Shown here: piece after piece, positions 16,496-28,733 of the stretch
Numbering within the stretch: the stretch's first letter is position 1
Layout of the letters: each line of letters opens with the position of its first letter
From: Agelaius tricolor
Lineage: Eukaryota > Chordata > Aves > Passeriformes > Icteridae
Assembly: GCA_023055355.1 (NCBI GenBank)
Contig: JALJCS010000004.1
Location: 13,856,001 to 13,920,000, forward strand
Length of the DNA stretch: 64,000 nucleotides
Direction of reading: 5' to 3'
The notes under the pieces: model-generated
What the model was told of the DNA's origin: nothing
Seen by the model: the letters and a program-made list of their open reading frames with translations, nothing else
The model's database searches: none
Made by a program: the position numbers and the translations under genes

Positions 16496-16571
16496 AAAAC
16501 CCTCCTGCTACCTGCAGTCCAAAGACTGAAGCAGAGTAGTCTCAAGGATCTCCAACATCTCCACTCAGCAG
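16495..16571 (+). other. RBP4L: Purpurin non-coding first exon (inferred)
   Basis: The stretch starts about 30 bases after the TATA-like box and ends at CACTCAGCAG followed by the donor GTAGGT at 16572. It has no ATG leading into the purpurin frame. The coding exon at 17489 begins with an acceptor one base before its ATG, so an upstream non-coding exon is required and this is the best candidate. Confidence 0.6.
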
Positions 16572-19500
16572 GTAGGTCTCTCTTCAGCAGAGGTGGATGA
16601 GACCGGCATATCCTGCAGCAGGGAAATGCAGCTAGCATGGCAGCAGCTAGGAACAGCCTAGTGTAGCTGCATGGGTGTTTGGGCTCTGGGTTGGTAGCTC
16701 AGCTTGAATGGTGCTGACAAGTGTTAGATAACTGTTTTATCTTGGCATCAGGACAGGTGTTCAGTGTCAAATACTCTGCAAGAATGTGTAATGAAGGTTC
16801 TCTCTTCCTGAAGTCTGAGAAACAAATATGCTGGCATATGGATGAGGTGGGATACCCCAGGAGAAAAATAGCCATGAGCACCTAGTGGTTGTGGTGCAAT
16901 GACAGATCAAGCCTCTAGAAAATTAATATTATTCATCATGTTTGTTGAAGGAATGGTCAGAGGGCAGCCAATACCAAGGTGTGTTATGCCATTAGAGTAG
17001 GCACCAAGGAAAGGCCTGTTTTGGTGAGCAGAACTGGAGATAAAGAACATGGCTTTGCTGGCTTGAAAGCAAAGTGGACGCTCACTGTGAAATAATTAGA
17101 AACAACATCCTTACTATGTACAGTGCTTTACCAGAGCTCATCAGAACATTTTTCTTGCTGCGAAAACAAAATTCAAAACATTTCAATTTTTTACCAAATC
17201 TTACTGACCTTATCCATAGTCTGGCTTGATTTATAATACAAAAATACAATTAATTGCATTACCACTTCTGGCAAGCAAAATACTCCTCCAAAGTAATTAC
17301 CATTGATGTTCAGTTTTGGCTGAATTTAGGTACCACAATGACTCAGTATCAATGGAAGAGCTGGTTGTCAGTATCAATGGATAGTAGTATGGAAAAAACT
17401 AGTCTTAAATGATGGAAATGCATCCGTAGCACTATCTACCTCCATCTACTGCATGAAATAAACCCCCGTGTTTGCTTTTGTCTTGCAGAATGAAATACGC
17501 ACAGTATGTTTTCCTGGCCTCGGTCTTCTACACTGTTGAATATAGCCTAGCTCAGACCTGTGCAGTGGAGTCTTTCTCTGTGAAAGACAATTTTGATCCA
17601 AAAAGGGTAACTATGGTTACTTCAATAGTACATGTGAAGAAGCTTTACATACAAACTGCTTTTCCGGATTATGAGTTTTGTTCATCTAAAGGGGTTCTTC
17701 ACCAAAAAGCTAACCTCTTTCATATTCCATGTTGCTGATGCTGTTCCTGTAGTTTTCTCAGTACTGTTTAACCTGCTGAACATTATAGTAAAACTGCCCT
17801 TGAAAGCCAGGGACGTTACTAGAGCTCATATTCTGTTAGCTTGGCACAACTTTGAGCTTCGGGCAGTTCCGTGAAAGGAACAATTTAGATCTACATCAGA
17901 GAGGAAGCTCAAGCACAAGCCCTAGGCTACTTGCACCCACCTCTAGTCATTCTTGGGAGTTACAGCAAATAGAACTCTTACCTATGCTGAACACTGACTC
18001 CTGTTTAAACACATCATTTGTGCTTCTGAGGAGAAAATGAGGGCTAATCTGCTGTTGGAAAGGTCCAGACGTGTGTCAGTACCTATGTTAACTAATGGTC
18101 AGCAAACACCACAGCTATAGGGGCATCTGGGATGTGGCAAGTGCTTTGTCTATACAAGATTGGCTTTGCTTTGGTAACAAATCATATCCAGGGAGAGCTT
18201 TGGGAATATCCCAGTTTAAAAAGTCAAAGTTTTTGCTCAGGCTCCTGTATTGGGAATCACAGCCTTGCAGGCTTAAGCACATAACTTGCCTAGCAGATGT
18301 CATTAGCTTCACTGCAGAATCAATTTTAACACAGGCAGCTCCTGCTCTTCTCAGCATTTCTACTGATAATGTTAACTTTTAAGGGTCTTCCTCTCTGTCA
18401 GTCACCTGTTAAGATCTTGTTTTTATTTTACTAGATACTTCTGGTACATTTTCAGGGACCCATTTTTTGCACGGACATATTCTTTCTCTTAATCTCAGTC
18501 CATTTCTCTTTGCTATTACTCTCCCCAAAACACCCTCCCCGTGTTTTGAGCATATAGTCATCATTTTCTGATTTGCTGGGTAGGCCCTTTTCCCCATCAG
18601 AGATCAACTGTGGCCTGTGGCAGCCACAAAGATTGTCTCTTGCCAGCTTGCTCCAGCCCCTGTACCTGCAATTTGATATTGTTGAACTTGGTATGGTATT
18701 CCATGGAAGAGAAGGGGCTTGAACAGGAGCAGGGAAGAACCAGTCTGACTCTCAGAAGATGTGTTTGGATGGGAGATGCTTTTGGTGTGGGGTCACTGTG
18801 ACAGGAATGTCTCACTTCACAAGGACTACACACACAGAGCAGTGCAGAGCTGCCAGACCCACTTCTTCTGGCACAGAGGCAAAGGTTCATCAGGCAGCAC
18901 TGCAGCATCTGTGTGCTACATTCCCTCCCAGACTCAGACTGGCATTTATCAGGCAGTGGGGAGTTAGAAAGGCACTTTGATTCACAAAATTGTATTTGTG
19001 CTAATCTTGCCATGGTAGCTATTGCAGTTATTAATGCACTTTCATGACAGTATGCAGGGAAATGGTATGCCCTGGCCAAGAAGGATCCAGAAGGCCTTTT
19101 CCTTCAGGACAACATCTCTGCTGAATACACTGTGGAGGAAGACGGCACAATGACGGCGTCCTCCAAAGGCCGAGTGAAGCTTTTTGGGTGAGCTCTCTTG
19201 ACTTTCAACTCTAGCTGCTGGCGTGAGGCACTGTGTGAGGGGGACATGGATGATGATCAACCCTCAACACACAACATGGCTGGGTTTTCATCATCAAAAA
19301 GGGAAGTTTAGCCAAAGTATCAGATTAGAAGCTAGAGGTTAGACACCTTTGAGATTCTTCACAGCCTGGCTCAGGTTTGGGTCTGTCACAAAACTACTGC
19401 ATAAAGTTAATTATTCAGTCAAATCTTGATTGATGGAATGGTTAGATAAATTAATTGCAATCAAGTAAAGGAGCTAATGAAGGCTGTCAAGATGCAAGAT

Positions 19501-22500
19501 TTCTGAGAAAAACTTGTGGTTAACTCTTAGATGTAATTCCAAAGCCTGAATGGACAGATGGCAGGAAGCTAGACTTTTGCCTGTTGGTCATGATTACTAC
19601 AAGGAATTACAGCATGTAAAGAGATTAAATAGCTTTCTGAGTGCAAAAGAGAAAATCTGTGGCTACCAATATGCTAGCACCAGCAGGTGGCTATGAACCT
19701 TGAACATCTTAACAGTGCAGCACTCCAAGATATTTTGGGAATGGGCAAATGAGGTTTTGCAGGCATGCCATACTGTGCAAGGGGGAAGATGCCTGAAAGG
19801 ACTCTTCAGAAAACAAATGGGATCTCAAGGTTGCTGCAAATTTTATTTCTGTAAAGGTAGGATAAGGGGAAGCCCAGCCTGAGCAAGGAAGGGAATGAAG
19901 ACCCTTCCACTGTTTCACTAATCCAGGTAATGCTTGACAAAGAGTGTTGAAATGTGGATGGCATTCAAAGCAAACAGATACCAAACAGAGAAGGGCATTG
20001 TAACAAATGGACATCCACAGGGTTCTAAAAGGCTCTGTGACAGCTTTTCATTTTTCACCAGCTTGGCAGAGGAGCTGTAACTATTACTGTGCTTGTAACA
20101 GACATTCCTGTGCCCATACTGCCAGGAAGGGATAGACAGGGGAGAGCCAAGTCCCTGCCTCTTCCTGGGGCACAGCTACTGAGCCCAAAAGATCCCAAAT
20201 GCAGTGAGCTCACCCTGCAGACTGCTAGGAGGAAGTCAAGAAACAACGTTCATTATTGTGCTTGGTGTCTGTCTGCTTGTACAGAAATGGGTGGCAAAAA
20301 CCTTACTGAACTGAAGGAGGGTACTGCCCCAGCCACAGCATAGCCTTACAGCAGCTGGGGACCAGAGGGCAGCAGCAATCACTGGCTGTGATGGATGTGT
20401 GTTTGAGGAGTGTCACAGATTTGCATTACTTAATGACATTAATTAGTAACTTTGCATTAAGAAAGGCCATGCCCCATGCCTGAGGCAGTTGTGCCCAAGC
20501 CCTGAGAGAACGACACCCATTTTGAAGTTCTCATGCTGCCAGGTTTTACCTTGAATGTTATGGATCTCGTTGCAGTTTCTGGGTGATCTGTGCTGACATG
20601 GCTGCTCAATACACGGTACCTGACCCAACCACTCCAGCAAAAATGTATATGACCTACCAGGGACTGGCCAGCTACCTCTCCAGTGGTGGTGAGTTAAATT
20701 CTCCAGCCCCTTGACACTTTCCAGTTGCTGAGGATTTTGTCAATTACAGCTGTCCAGATGTGCATATCTACATATAAGCAGGAAAAATAGTTCAGCTGGG
20801 ATTGCTCCAAGTTCCCCTTGAAACATCCTTTTGGGGAGAGCATGCTTTATCCAAGCAGTGCATTTTATTTTATCTCCACAGAACGGGCAGCATCAGAGAC
20901 TCCCTACACATCCTTCTCATACACTATATATGTTAACAAGGAGGCTTACAGGCTTTGGGCCACACACAATGGGTTCTGTACAGCCAATTGTGGTGTTCAA
21001 CCTAGGGAAACCATTCTTCTGGGGGCCCACTGTGGGCATTATGGAAGTGCTGAAGTCAGTCACCCCTGTACTCCTCATAGCTAAAAAGAGGAGACATGTA
21101 GACCCACAGCTGCACCCCAACAACAAGACACATTTCTCTTCAGATAGACACAGCTGGACTCAAAGAAATGGAGCTGTTAACTCAAGTGTACCTTTCAGAA
21201 ACTGCTCATGCTGAACCTTCAAAGCCCATCCTACGTGCCCCTCAAAGCCCATCCTTCATGCCCAAGCCTCCCACAGCTGCAGTTCCTCAGCTGTGGAAGT
21301 TGGGGAGGACTTCTAAGAAAGAAGTACATTCCCTTAGTACTGGCAGATAAGCCATACCAAAAAGAACTAAGTAGATCAAGGCTAGAAAACAGGAGGAATG
21401 TTTTACTGAGGCTTCCTGTATAGGAAATGTAATCTATATTGTATGTCCTTCCTTCTACCATGCTTGAGCAAGCAACATAAAGAGGTATTTTTTCACTGAA
21501 AACCTAGAAAATCCTAGTCCTCCTAGTACCTCTAGCCTAAGAAACAAAAGCTGAAAATGCACTGAGCATTGTGGGGAAAATCATGGTCTCAAGATGCCCT
21601 GTGCTTGTCCCAGTTCTTCCCCTCATGGTGTGGAGATAAGCTGGATGTGTGATGTGATTATAGATCCTTTGGAAAGCTATCCCTAACATGAGTTTGCCAC
21701 CTCCCTGCTGAAGGATCCACCCACTGTGACAAACCTGTGTGTTGTTGTTTCAGGGGACAACTACTGGGTGATTGACACTGACTATGATAACTATGCCATC
21801 ACCTACGCCTGCCGCAGCCTGAAGGAGGACGGCTCCTGTGACGATGGCTACTCCCTGATCTTCTCACGCAATCCCCGTGGCCTCCCCCCAGCCATCCAGC
21901 GCATTGTGCGCCAAAAGCAGGAGGAAATCTGCATGTCTGGCCAGTTTCAGCCTGTGCTCCAGTCAGGTACTTCAGCCTAATTAGCAAACTCACTGAGTTG
22001 CACAGTAGGTGATTGCATTCGCTGTTCATGTGACAGAACTACATCAAACCCAGTTGTTCTTTTTTAGCAAACTTTTCCTCATGTTAGATCTAGTAGGAAA
22101 AGAGCTACAAAGGGAAATCCATAAAAGAACAAGAGCCTGCTACAGGCTGGTTCTGCAGCCTTAAGATTGCTACTTACCAGAATCCTGTGTATTGAACCTG
22201 GTACACTACCAGATGAAGATCAGCCTTGTTACTGTAGTAGACAGTACAGGGATGGATGCAACAAGCCGGGGTTTCTGCACCTGGAAATGCTTGGCCTTGG
22301 CACTTGCATAATAGCATCTTACCGTGGGTCCATGCAGTGTCCTCCAGGAAAAGACGAAAAGGTGCCTCCAGGAAGGACCATTCTCACCCTCAGTTCCATC
22401 ATGACTTGTGTCCTGTGTGGTCTGAGTAGCAGGGATGAGGGGCTCTGAGCAGCATTTCTGACTGCATCAGCTGGCAGTGGGAGTCAGCAGTTGCTCCACA

Positions 22501-23142
22501 TATATGTAAACAGACCACGTTTAAAGCTCATTTTGGGAACATTCTTCTGGAGGTACAGGAATTGATCTTCTAGTTCAAATGCTGCCCATGAAATAGGCGG
22601 ACACATTTTTAGGGCTCTGCAGAAGGTAGAAATTCTTCTTTACTGGCAGTTGAGCACTCACACTCTACAACCTCACCTACCTGGCCCGGAAGTTGACCCT
22701 TTACTAAGCCACACAGCACATGTACTCTGCACTGTGGCACAAGGAATGGCAGCTAAAACCTCCTGAACAGCACATTGTTGTGTCAGCCAGTCCTCCACTA
22801 CAGAGCACGTACTGGCATCACCCAAGGCCATGGCACGGGCATCCCTGCCCCACAGCGCTCTGTACTGCTCCCTGTAGCAGAGGGAAGGCAGCTGGCTTGC
22901 AGGGTCATGGATTGGTCCTCAGGAAAGCCAAAAGCCCATGGCTAGCTAGGAAAGGCTGCCTGTGTCTGTGCCAATAGACAGAGAGAAATGCAAACTTTTG
23001 CACCCTGCATCCTAGTCTTATATTGTGATTCAGAAGTACCCCAGGAGGGTTGTAGTTACAGCTTCAGTGGAGACTTCATGGCTATTAAAGCCCTTTGCAA
23101 ATTTACTTACACAGACTAAAGTTTACTTTTCTTTCTTTCCAG
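16572..23142 (+). other. RBP4L: Purpurin introns
   Basis: Introns are 16572-17488, 17607-19050, 19188-20575, 20689-21753 and 21967-23142. Each starts GT and ends AG. They hold no second gene that I recognise. The intron at 20689-21753 carries a 23-bp tandem duplication (21219-21264). A 13-base string, CAGTATCAATGGA, occurs twice at 17344-17356 and 17369-17381. Confidence 0.75.
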
Positions 23143-23153
23143 GGGCCTGCTAA
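17490..23153 (+). CDS. RBP4L: Purpurin, RBP4-like retinal lipocalin (complete)
   Basis: Secreted retinol-binding lipocalin made by photoreceptors, known in chick retina as a cell-adhesion and survival factor. Coding exons are 17490-17606, 19051-19187, 20576-20688, 21754-21966 and 23143-23153. They total 591 bases, encoding 196 residues plus TAA, the length of chicken purpurin as I recall it. Splice sites are canonical and phases agree throughout. A signal peptide covers about residues 1-21. The lipocalin G-x-W motif is G42-K43-W44 ([15 protein letters not shown]), the second signature is [11 protein letters not shown], and the third lies around [11 protein letters not shown]. The mature protein has six cysteines, as in RBP4, with the last in the final three coding codons. 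The sequence ([32 protein letters not shown]) is purpurin rather than RBP4 itself. Symbols differ among databases (PURP, RBP4L, RBP4B); the identity is firmer than the symbol. Confidence 0.95.
21219..21264. repeat. 23-bp tandem duplication in purpurin intron
   Basis: Units 21219-21241 and 21242-21264 match at 20 of 23 positions; both begin TCAAAGCCCATCCT. It is intronic and of no visible functional consequence. Confidence 0.85.
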
Positions 23154-23360
23154 AAGTACGCTTCTGATCCTATCCTTAAGCACAGAAACCAGACCTCTTG
23201 GTCTTGAAGTTGCCACTCAACTAATAATTTTAAAAAATCATAGTATGGAATAGTGTGTTTTTCCTGAAAAACACATGAAAATATTGGGGGATCTTTAAGC
23301 AGTGTGCAATATAATAGTGATATTTGAATTTTCAAGAGAATACCTAATGTGGCATTTGTC

Positions 23361-23366
23361 AATAAA
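23361..23366 (+). terminator. RBP4L: Purpurin polyadenylation signal
   Basis: AATAAA lies 208 bases after the purpurin stop codon and is followed by a GT-rich stretch (TGTTTTGG). This gives a short 3' UTR ending near 23385. It is the first canonical signal after the stop. Confidence 0.7.
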
Positions 23367-23385
23367 TGTTTTGGAAAAAAAGGCA

Positions 23386-26300
23386 CCTCTGAAACTGGTT
23401 TTTATTGCCTGTTGTCCTGTCTGTTGGGGAGCAGAAGCACTGAGGATGCTCACCGAGGAGCAGTGAGACAGCAGCCAAGGGTGCTCCCAGCACACATGGG
23501 GCAGGGTCACTCCCCAGCTCTGAACAGGGCAGGCAAGGCAAGGATGGTGAGAGGGGCACATCCCCTGACAGGGCTGATTGTCAGACAGCAGCATGGTGAC
23601 TGGGTTAACTCTGGGATTCACCTAGAAAGTCCAGCCAGCAAGGGCAGCAAGGCACAGGGCAGTATGCAGGCACATCACTGAGATGGCTCCGGCCAAAAAC
23701 AGGACTTAAGAGCACATCTGAGGCAGAGCTACCTGCAGCAAAGTTCCCAAGGGGAGAACCACAAATGCAATAAAACAGATTAAAACAGATGCTACTTTCA
23801 ATGACAGTGGACAATAATTTAAATGAGCAGGTGCTTGCATTTCTAATGGCATTAACAGCAATTTGCTCCTCTCTGCCTTCATTATCCAGTTTTCAGCATC
23901 TGAAAGGTATAGAACTGAAAGATATAGAATGGGCTGGGTTTATGGCAAAGAATTTCACAGATAGAGAAAGCCAAAGAAAAGTACCTGGAAATCTCCATGT
24001 AGAAAAAGAGTAACCTGAGTCAGCATTATTGACAGGCATTTCCCACTGCTTTTAGTAAAATCACATTCACCTTGTGTTTCTTAATAATAAAAATCCAGTC
24101 TAGAACACCCCAGTATCCTGATGAACCCTGCAGTTTATCAACTAAACAAATTTTTACAAGTTATAATTACCAAGCACAGAGGTAAGACCAAGCTGAACAG
24201 CCTCTACTCCTGAGGCTTCAAAAAGGTGTGTGGAACAAGGCTGATATTGACTGAAGATCTTCAGAGCACTACACTGTTAAACAGCTGCAAGATGCTTGCA
24301 CAATCTTACCCACAGTAACCAGAAAGAGTATAGAAACCAAAGACACTCTCCAGGACCAGAGACATTATCCCAGGGATGCAGTGAAGTCTCTCAAACTTGT
24401 ATTTCCCAGGATTTCCTGGCAATACTCGTAAGGCTCTCAACCCGCTTGACAAACATGTCCTTGCTCCTCAGGTCTAGGGAAAGTTACCCTGACAGAGAAC
24501 AAGATTGGGAGCTACCACCTAAAGCTAAGGACAGAAACAGAGGAGCACTAGCAGGCAATGCTAACAAAACCCCACACAGACAGAGAACTACTCAGTGTTG
24601 AAAAAATATCAGCCTTTTCTGCTGGACTAAGTGCAAGGTCAGTGCATTGATTGAATGTTCTCCACTTCCACCTTTCTCCCAGCAGGAAGTATTGGGGTGG
24701 AATCTGTGACCTTAGGACTTGTATAACAACTGATTAGACAGCACCAAGCCTTAGCTGAAGAAGCATGGCCTTTGGCCAAAACTGTCAGACCAATACTACC
24801 AGTCTTAGAGAAGTGGGATTTTTAATGTCTATGGTTATACTAATTGTATGACCAGAGCAGATGAGAGTTTAGCAAGAAGATACAATCAATATGCAGGACC
24901 CAGTGCATCTGCTTGGTGTAGTCTGTCCAGACAAGATAAGTAGTAAAATTCCTCTTTAGCCACACGAGGCAAAGCCAGCAGGATCACAGAAGTATAGAGG
25001 TGATTCTGGTTGAATACACTATGGTTGAGTTCACGTGCCCCAATAATTGTACTTGGGGGAGTATGTCTCCATCAGGACCACAAGCAAGTCCTCAATGTAT
25101 GATGTGGTAAGTTAATGAACAGATGGAAGTTACATCATATCCATTTGTCTCTAATGACTGCAGGAAATGTTAAAGACAAGGTAGGATAGGGCAGGCAGTA
25201 ATGAGTGTATGCTGATAAGACACTACTCTTGAAATTCTGTTGAGTTCAACATGAAACACCTCAGGTATATCTAGAGGCAGACATCTGTCTGCTGTTTGAG
25301 TTGGTTGATGAAAAGCAGTCTATTATTCCTGGGTTTTAAGTGTGTGTATAGGTCCCAAGTCATAATCTCTGTCCTGCACAAACTTTCCACTAACAAGACA
25401 AAATAAAAAAATTGTTTATACATTAAAAGGACTGTTGTTTTGTCCTCAGAAGGTCCTTTAGTCCTGGCAGAAAGACCATGACTGCTCAACAGCAGGAGGG
25501 ACTCTGCAAGGATATTGTCCTTCACACACCAGTGAACCTCCTCCAGCAAGGACACTGCGAGTCCTGAGATCAGACACTATGATACCACCTTGAGTTTGAC
25601 CAGTTTTCCCTGGGCTGTGGTAACTGAGACAATCTATGCACTTAAGTTTCTACTCCAGCCTCAACATTTTTTATGTTTCAGTTATATGTAATGTTGGAAT
25701 TTCCACAAGTCGAGCTATTTTACCCCTTGCACTGGTAGCCACAGTGAGCAGCTGCATGGTACTTGGCTGCTGGCTGGTGTTAAAATATGACAGTCCTTGA
25801 GAATAGTCTTTACTTTACAAGATTAGGTTGTAAGTAGAGTTGTAAGCAGTTTCTACAACACAATGATCAGATCTTGTTTTTACATGGTTCATGTGAAAGA
25901 TTAATAACCAGTTTTATTTGCTCTCACAAAAGATGGTAACAAATGTAGCATATACACAATTAGACAATGTAAAATACTCAGCTGAAAGGTTCTTTCAGTT
26001 GCAAAATGGTTATATAGCCTCACAAGCTTTTGTTTCAAGCGCAGGCAAGTAATTCCATGTTGCAGTTACATATTCTTATTTGGATTAATGAACAGCAAAA
26101 GACATACATGAGCGCTCTGCAGCCTTGCTTTGGTTATGATACTACAGAACTACTAAGCACCTGCTATTCACACCTGGTGCTATGGATACTTGGCACTTCT
26201 GAAAACGCAAACGGTAATGGGGGGCTGACCACTACATGTAACAGAGGAGATTAGTTAAACATGCAATTTTGGAAACACTATCAGAGTCAGCAACAGATGG

Positions 26301-28657
26301 TTACAGAAATCTTTAGTTTCAAGTACTAAATAGCGTTTTTCTGTAGACATTAAATGATGAAAAAAGAAAACGCCATTTCAAAAACTTTTATAATTTGTTA
26401 GAAATAAACTCATACCTGGAAATACCAACTTCTCTTCTCTCTGTAATTTTTAACACATGCTCATTTCTTAAAGGAATGAGTTTATATCATAGCAGCGAAG
26501 AAGATTTTCAGAAGAAATCTTCTATTTTTCATGGTTTGCACATCTGTATATTTTCATCCCTGCATAACAAAATCAATACTATTCACTACAGCTATGTTTC
26601 TTCTTTTTTTTTTTTCTTTTTTACTTTTTTTTTTTTTTTTTAATACACCTGTAACTAGTACATAGTCCTTGGTTTGATAAAGACTGCTATATTCTGATTG
26701 CCAGGGTGGGAAAATTTTAAAGCAGAAGGGCTACTCAGGTAGGACATCTTAACACACTAAACTGTCCACTCAAGCTCCTACATCTTCCCCTGCTCCAGAC
26801 ACACTAAAATCTCTCAAGACCCTATACTTAGTATTTCTCTAAATAATTTTATTTGTTGCTCCACCTCATGCTAGCAAAACAACATGTGTTATCCGCTAGA
26901 TTTTACTTAACTGTGTACAATGGTTCTTCACTCAGGGGAAATTATCACAAGTTTAAAATGTATTTTTACTATCTCCATGCAAGTAGAATGTCTCAATAAC
27001 TTTTCTTAAATTTAGAGGACCCAATTCAGTAGGACCCATGGCCATTTCCTGTTCTGCCTGTATGGACAAGGAATTGGAGGACTAGGATGCGATAAGTGCC
27101 CCTTATAAAAACTCAAATGAGGCAAGAAATATTTCATCTGAATTCTGTGACAGAATAAGTCTTTTAAGGCTAATTTTCAGTAAAAGCACTTGAACAAGTA
27201 ATCAGCAAGTAAGGAGATATAAGGCCACATTTCACATGCACTGACTTTTTGCATATGTTTCTTTTCTGTGCTGTAAGAGTTGAGGGTATTTGAGGTAGTT
27301 CAGCTCTCTCCTACTGCGCAAACTTGGGCACTTCTTTTTTTCTGAGACCTGAATGTTTCATCAAATATGTAGTTTTTGTTGTTATGTTGGTGAGGTGGCT
27401 GATGTCAGCAAAGAGAGCAGTAGGGGATTTGTTTGTGTGACAAAGTCACTCCTCCTATGGAAAACACTCCAGCTGTTTTCACTGGCATTATCCTTCTCTC
27501 TGCAAGCCTGTTAAAGGCACAGCTCAAACTGTGCCAGTTGTGAAAAGAGAAGAATAAAGCAACACCCCTGCAATTTCAGGGAACTTTGCTGTTTACATAA
27601 AGTGTTCGGCACCTGCAAGCACAGCCAGTGGTGATCTGTAGCCCATGATCTTGGGCTATCACACGCTTGTGCACATGCTTTGCAAAGCACAGGAGCTCAA
27701 ACTGTTCTTTGTTAATTTCCTAAGTGTCCTAAGTAGTAGCCCTGCTACATTCATGAGTGTGCTGTCTGGTCATACGAAGATACGAAGGCTCTAACTAGTG
27801 TTTCAGCTTTCTCCTGGCTATGCAAAGCTGAGTGACCACTTACAGTCTGTGAGGGGACGTGTCACCTGTAAGGGCTGAAGGACACCAGGCTAGGTGACAG
27901 CAATGGAGAGAAAGAGGGACTTTCAGGGTTAGAGCCTCTACCACAAACGGGCAGCAGCTGGTGGCCAAAGTGCAAACAGGTGACTTGGGCAAAAGCACAA
28001 AAGAGAAAAGGCAGGAGGCTAGGGCTTTCTGTGCCTTCTCCCCTCTGAGAATGAGCTGATACCCCTGCTTCTGCCTACAGGAAACAGCTCTGGCACCCAT
28101 GTAATGGTCACAAATACAGAGACAGCTGGGTGGAAACACCTCTGTGAGAGAGTGAAAAACCTCATACACCTGAAGACGTGGCAAGCATTCTGAAATAACC
28201 CACTGTGACTAACCAGCCAAAGGAACTAAGAGATCCCTTACTTCATGCTCTGAATGTGTCTTGTCGCTGTGCACTTTTCCATCAAACTGTTAAGACTGAC
28301 TGGCAGCTCAGGCAGCCAGTTCACTCTCAGACAGGTCCTCCATGTGCCTTTGCTACCATCCTCACCCACACAGTGAAGCCATGGTTCTGTTCCTGCTACA
28401 GTTTGTGACCTCTATAAATCTTAGCTTGCCCTGGCTGTTAGCTCAGTGAAAAAAGGGGAATAATAAACATGTATTCCCATAATTCCTAGTTACCAGGCTG
28501 AATCCCTGTCCTACGGTAGCCTCTTACCAGCTGCAGTTGTGGTTGTTTGATAATGCTGTCTTTTGTGCTATGAAGAGTTAACAGGGGCAGTTGCTTCTAA
28601 CTTGCGTTCCTAACTTCATCAGGTCATTTCCATACGCCCTCCTCAGCCTGGGAGGAG
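23386..28657. other. Tail-to-tail spacer between purpurin and IDUA
   Basis: No gene is recognised. A 15-bp tandem duplication lies at 23900-23929 (CTGAAAGGTATAGAA then CTGAAAGATATAGAA). A long T-rich pyrimidine tract lies at 26597-26641. Open frames such as the minus-strand one at 27840-28184 show no recognisable domain and sit downstream of the IDUA 3' end. Confidence 0.6.
26597..26641. repeat. T-rich low-complexity tract
   Basis: About 45 bases are almost all T with a few C and one A. It could be simple slippage or the A-tail of an old minus-strand retrocopy, but I recognise no retrocopy body next to it. Confidence 0.8.
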
Positions 28658-28663
28658 TTTATT
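28658..28663 (-). terminator. IDUA: IDUA polyadenylation signal (candidate)
   Basis: TTTATT on the plus strand reads AATAAA on the minus strand, about 70 bases downstream of the IDUA stop codon (28736-28734). It is the nearest canonical signal, giving a very short 3' UTR. A more distal signal cannot be excluded. Confidence 0.5.
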
Positions 28664-28733
28664 TTTCTGGGGAGTTGTCATTTGCAAGGAACATACACCA
28701 CTCTGACACCAAGACAGGCACCACTCTTCAGCG

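Noticed and set aside
20831..21214. 127-codon plus-strand open frame inside a purpurin intron
   Set aside because: Lies wholly in an intron defined by conserved exons on both sides, with no recognisable protein similarity.
17490..23153. Classical RBP4 as the identity of the lipocalin
   Set aside because: The N-terminus, the [11 protein letters not shown] segment and the short C-terminus match purpurin; RBP4 has different residues at these sites.
27840..28184. 114-codon minus-strand open frame after IDUA
   Set aside because: No recognisable domain; it lies beyond the IDUA stop and polyadenylation signal.
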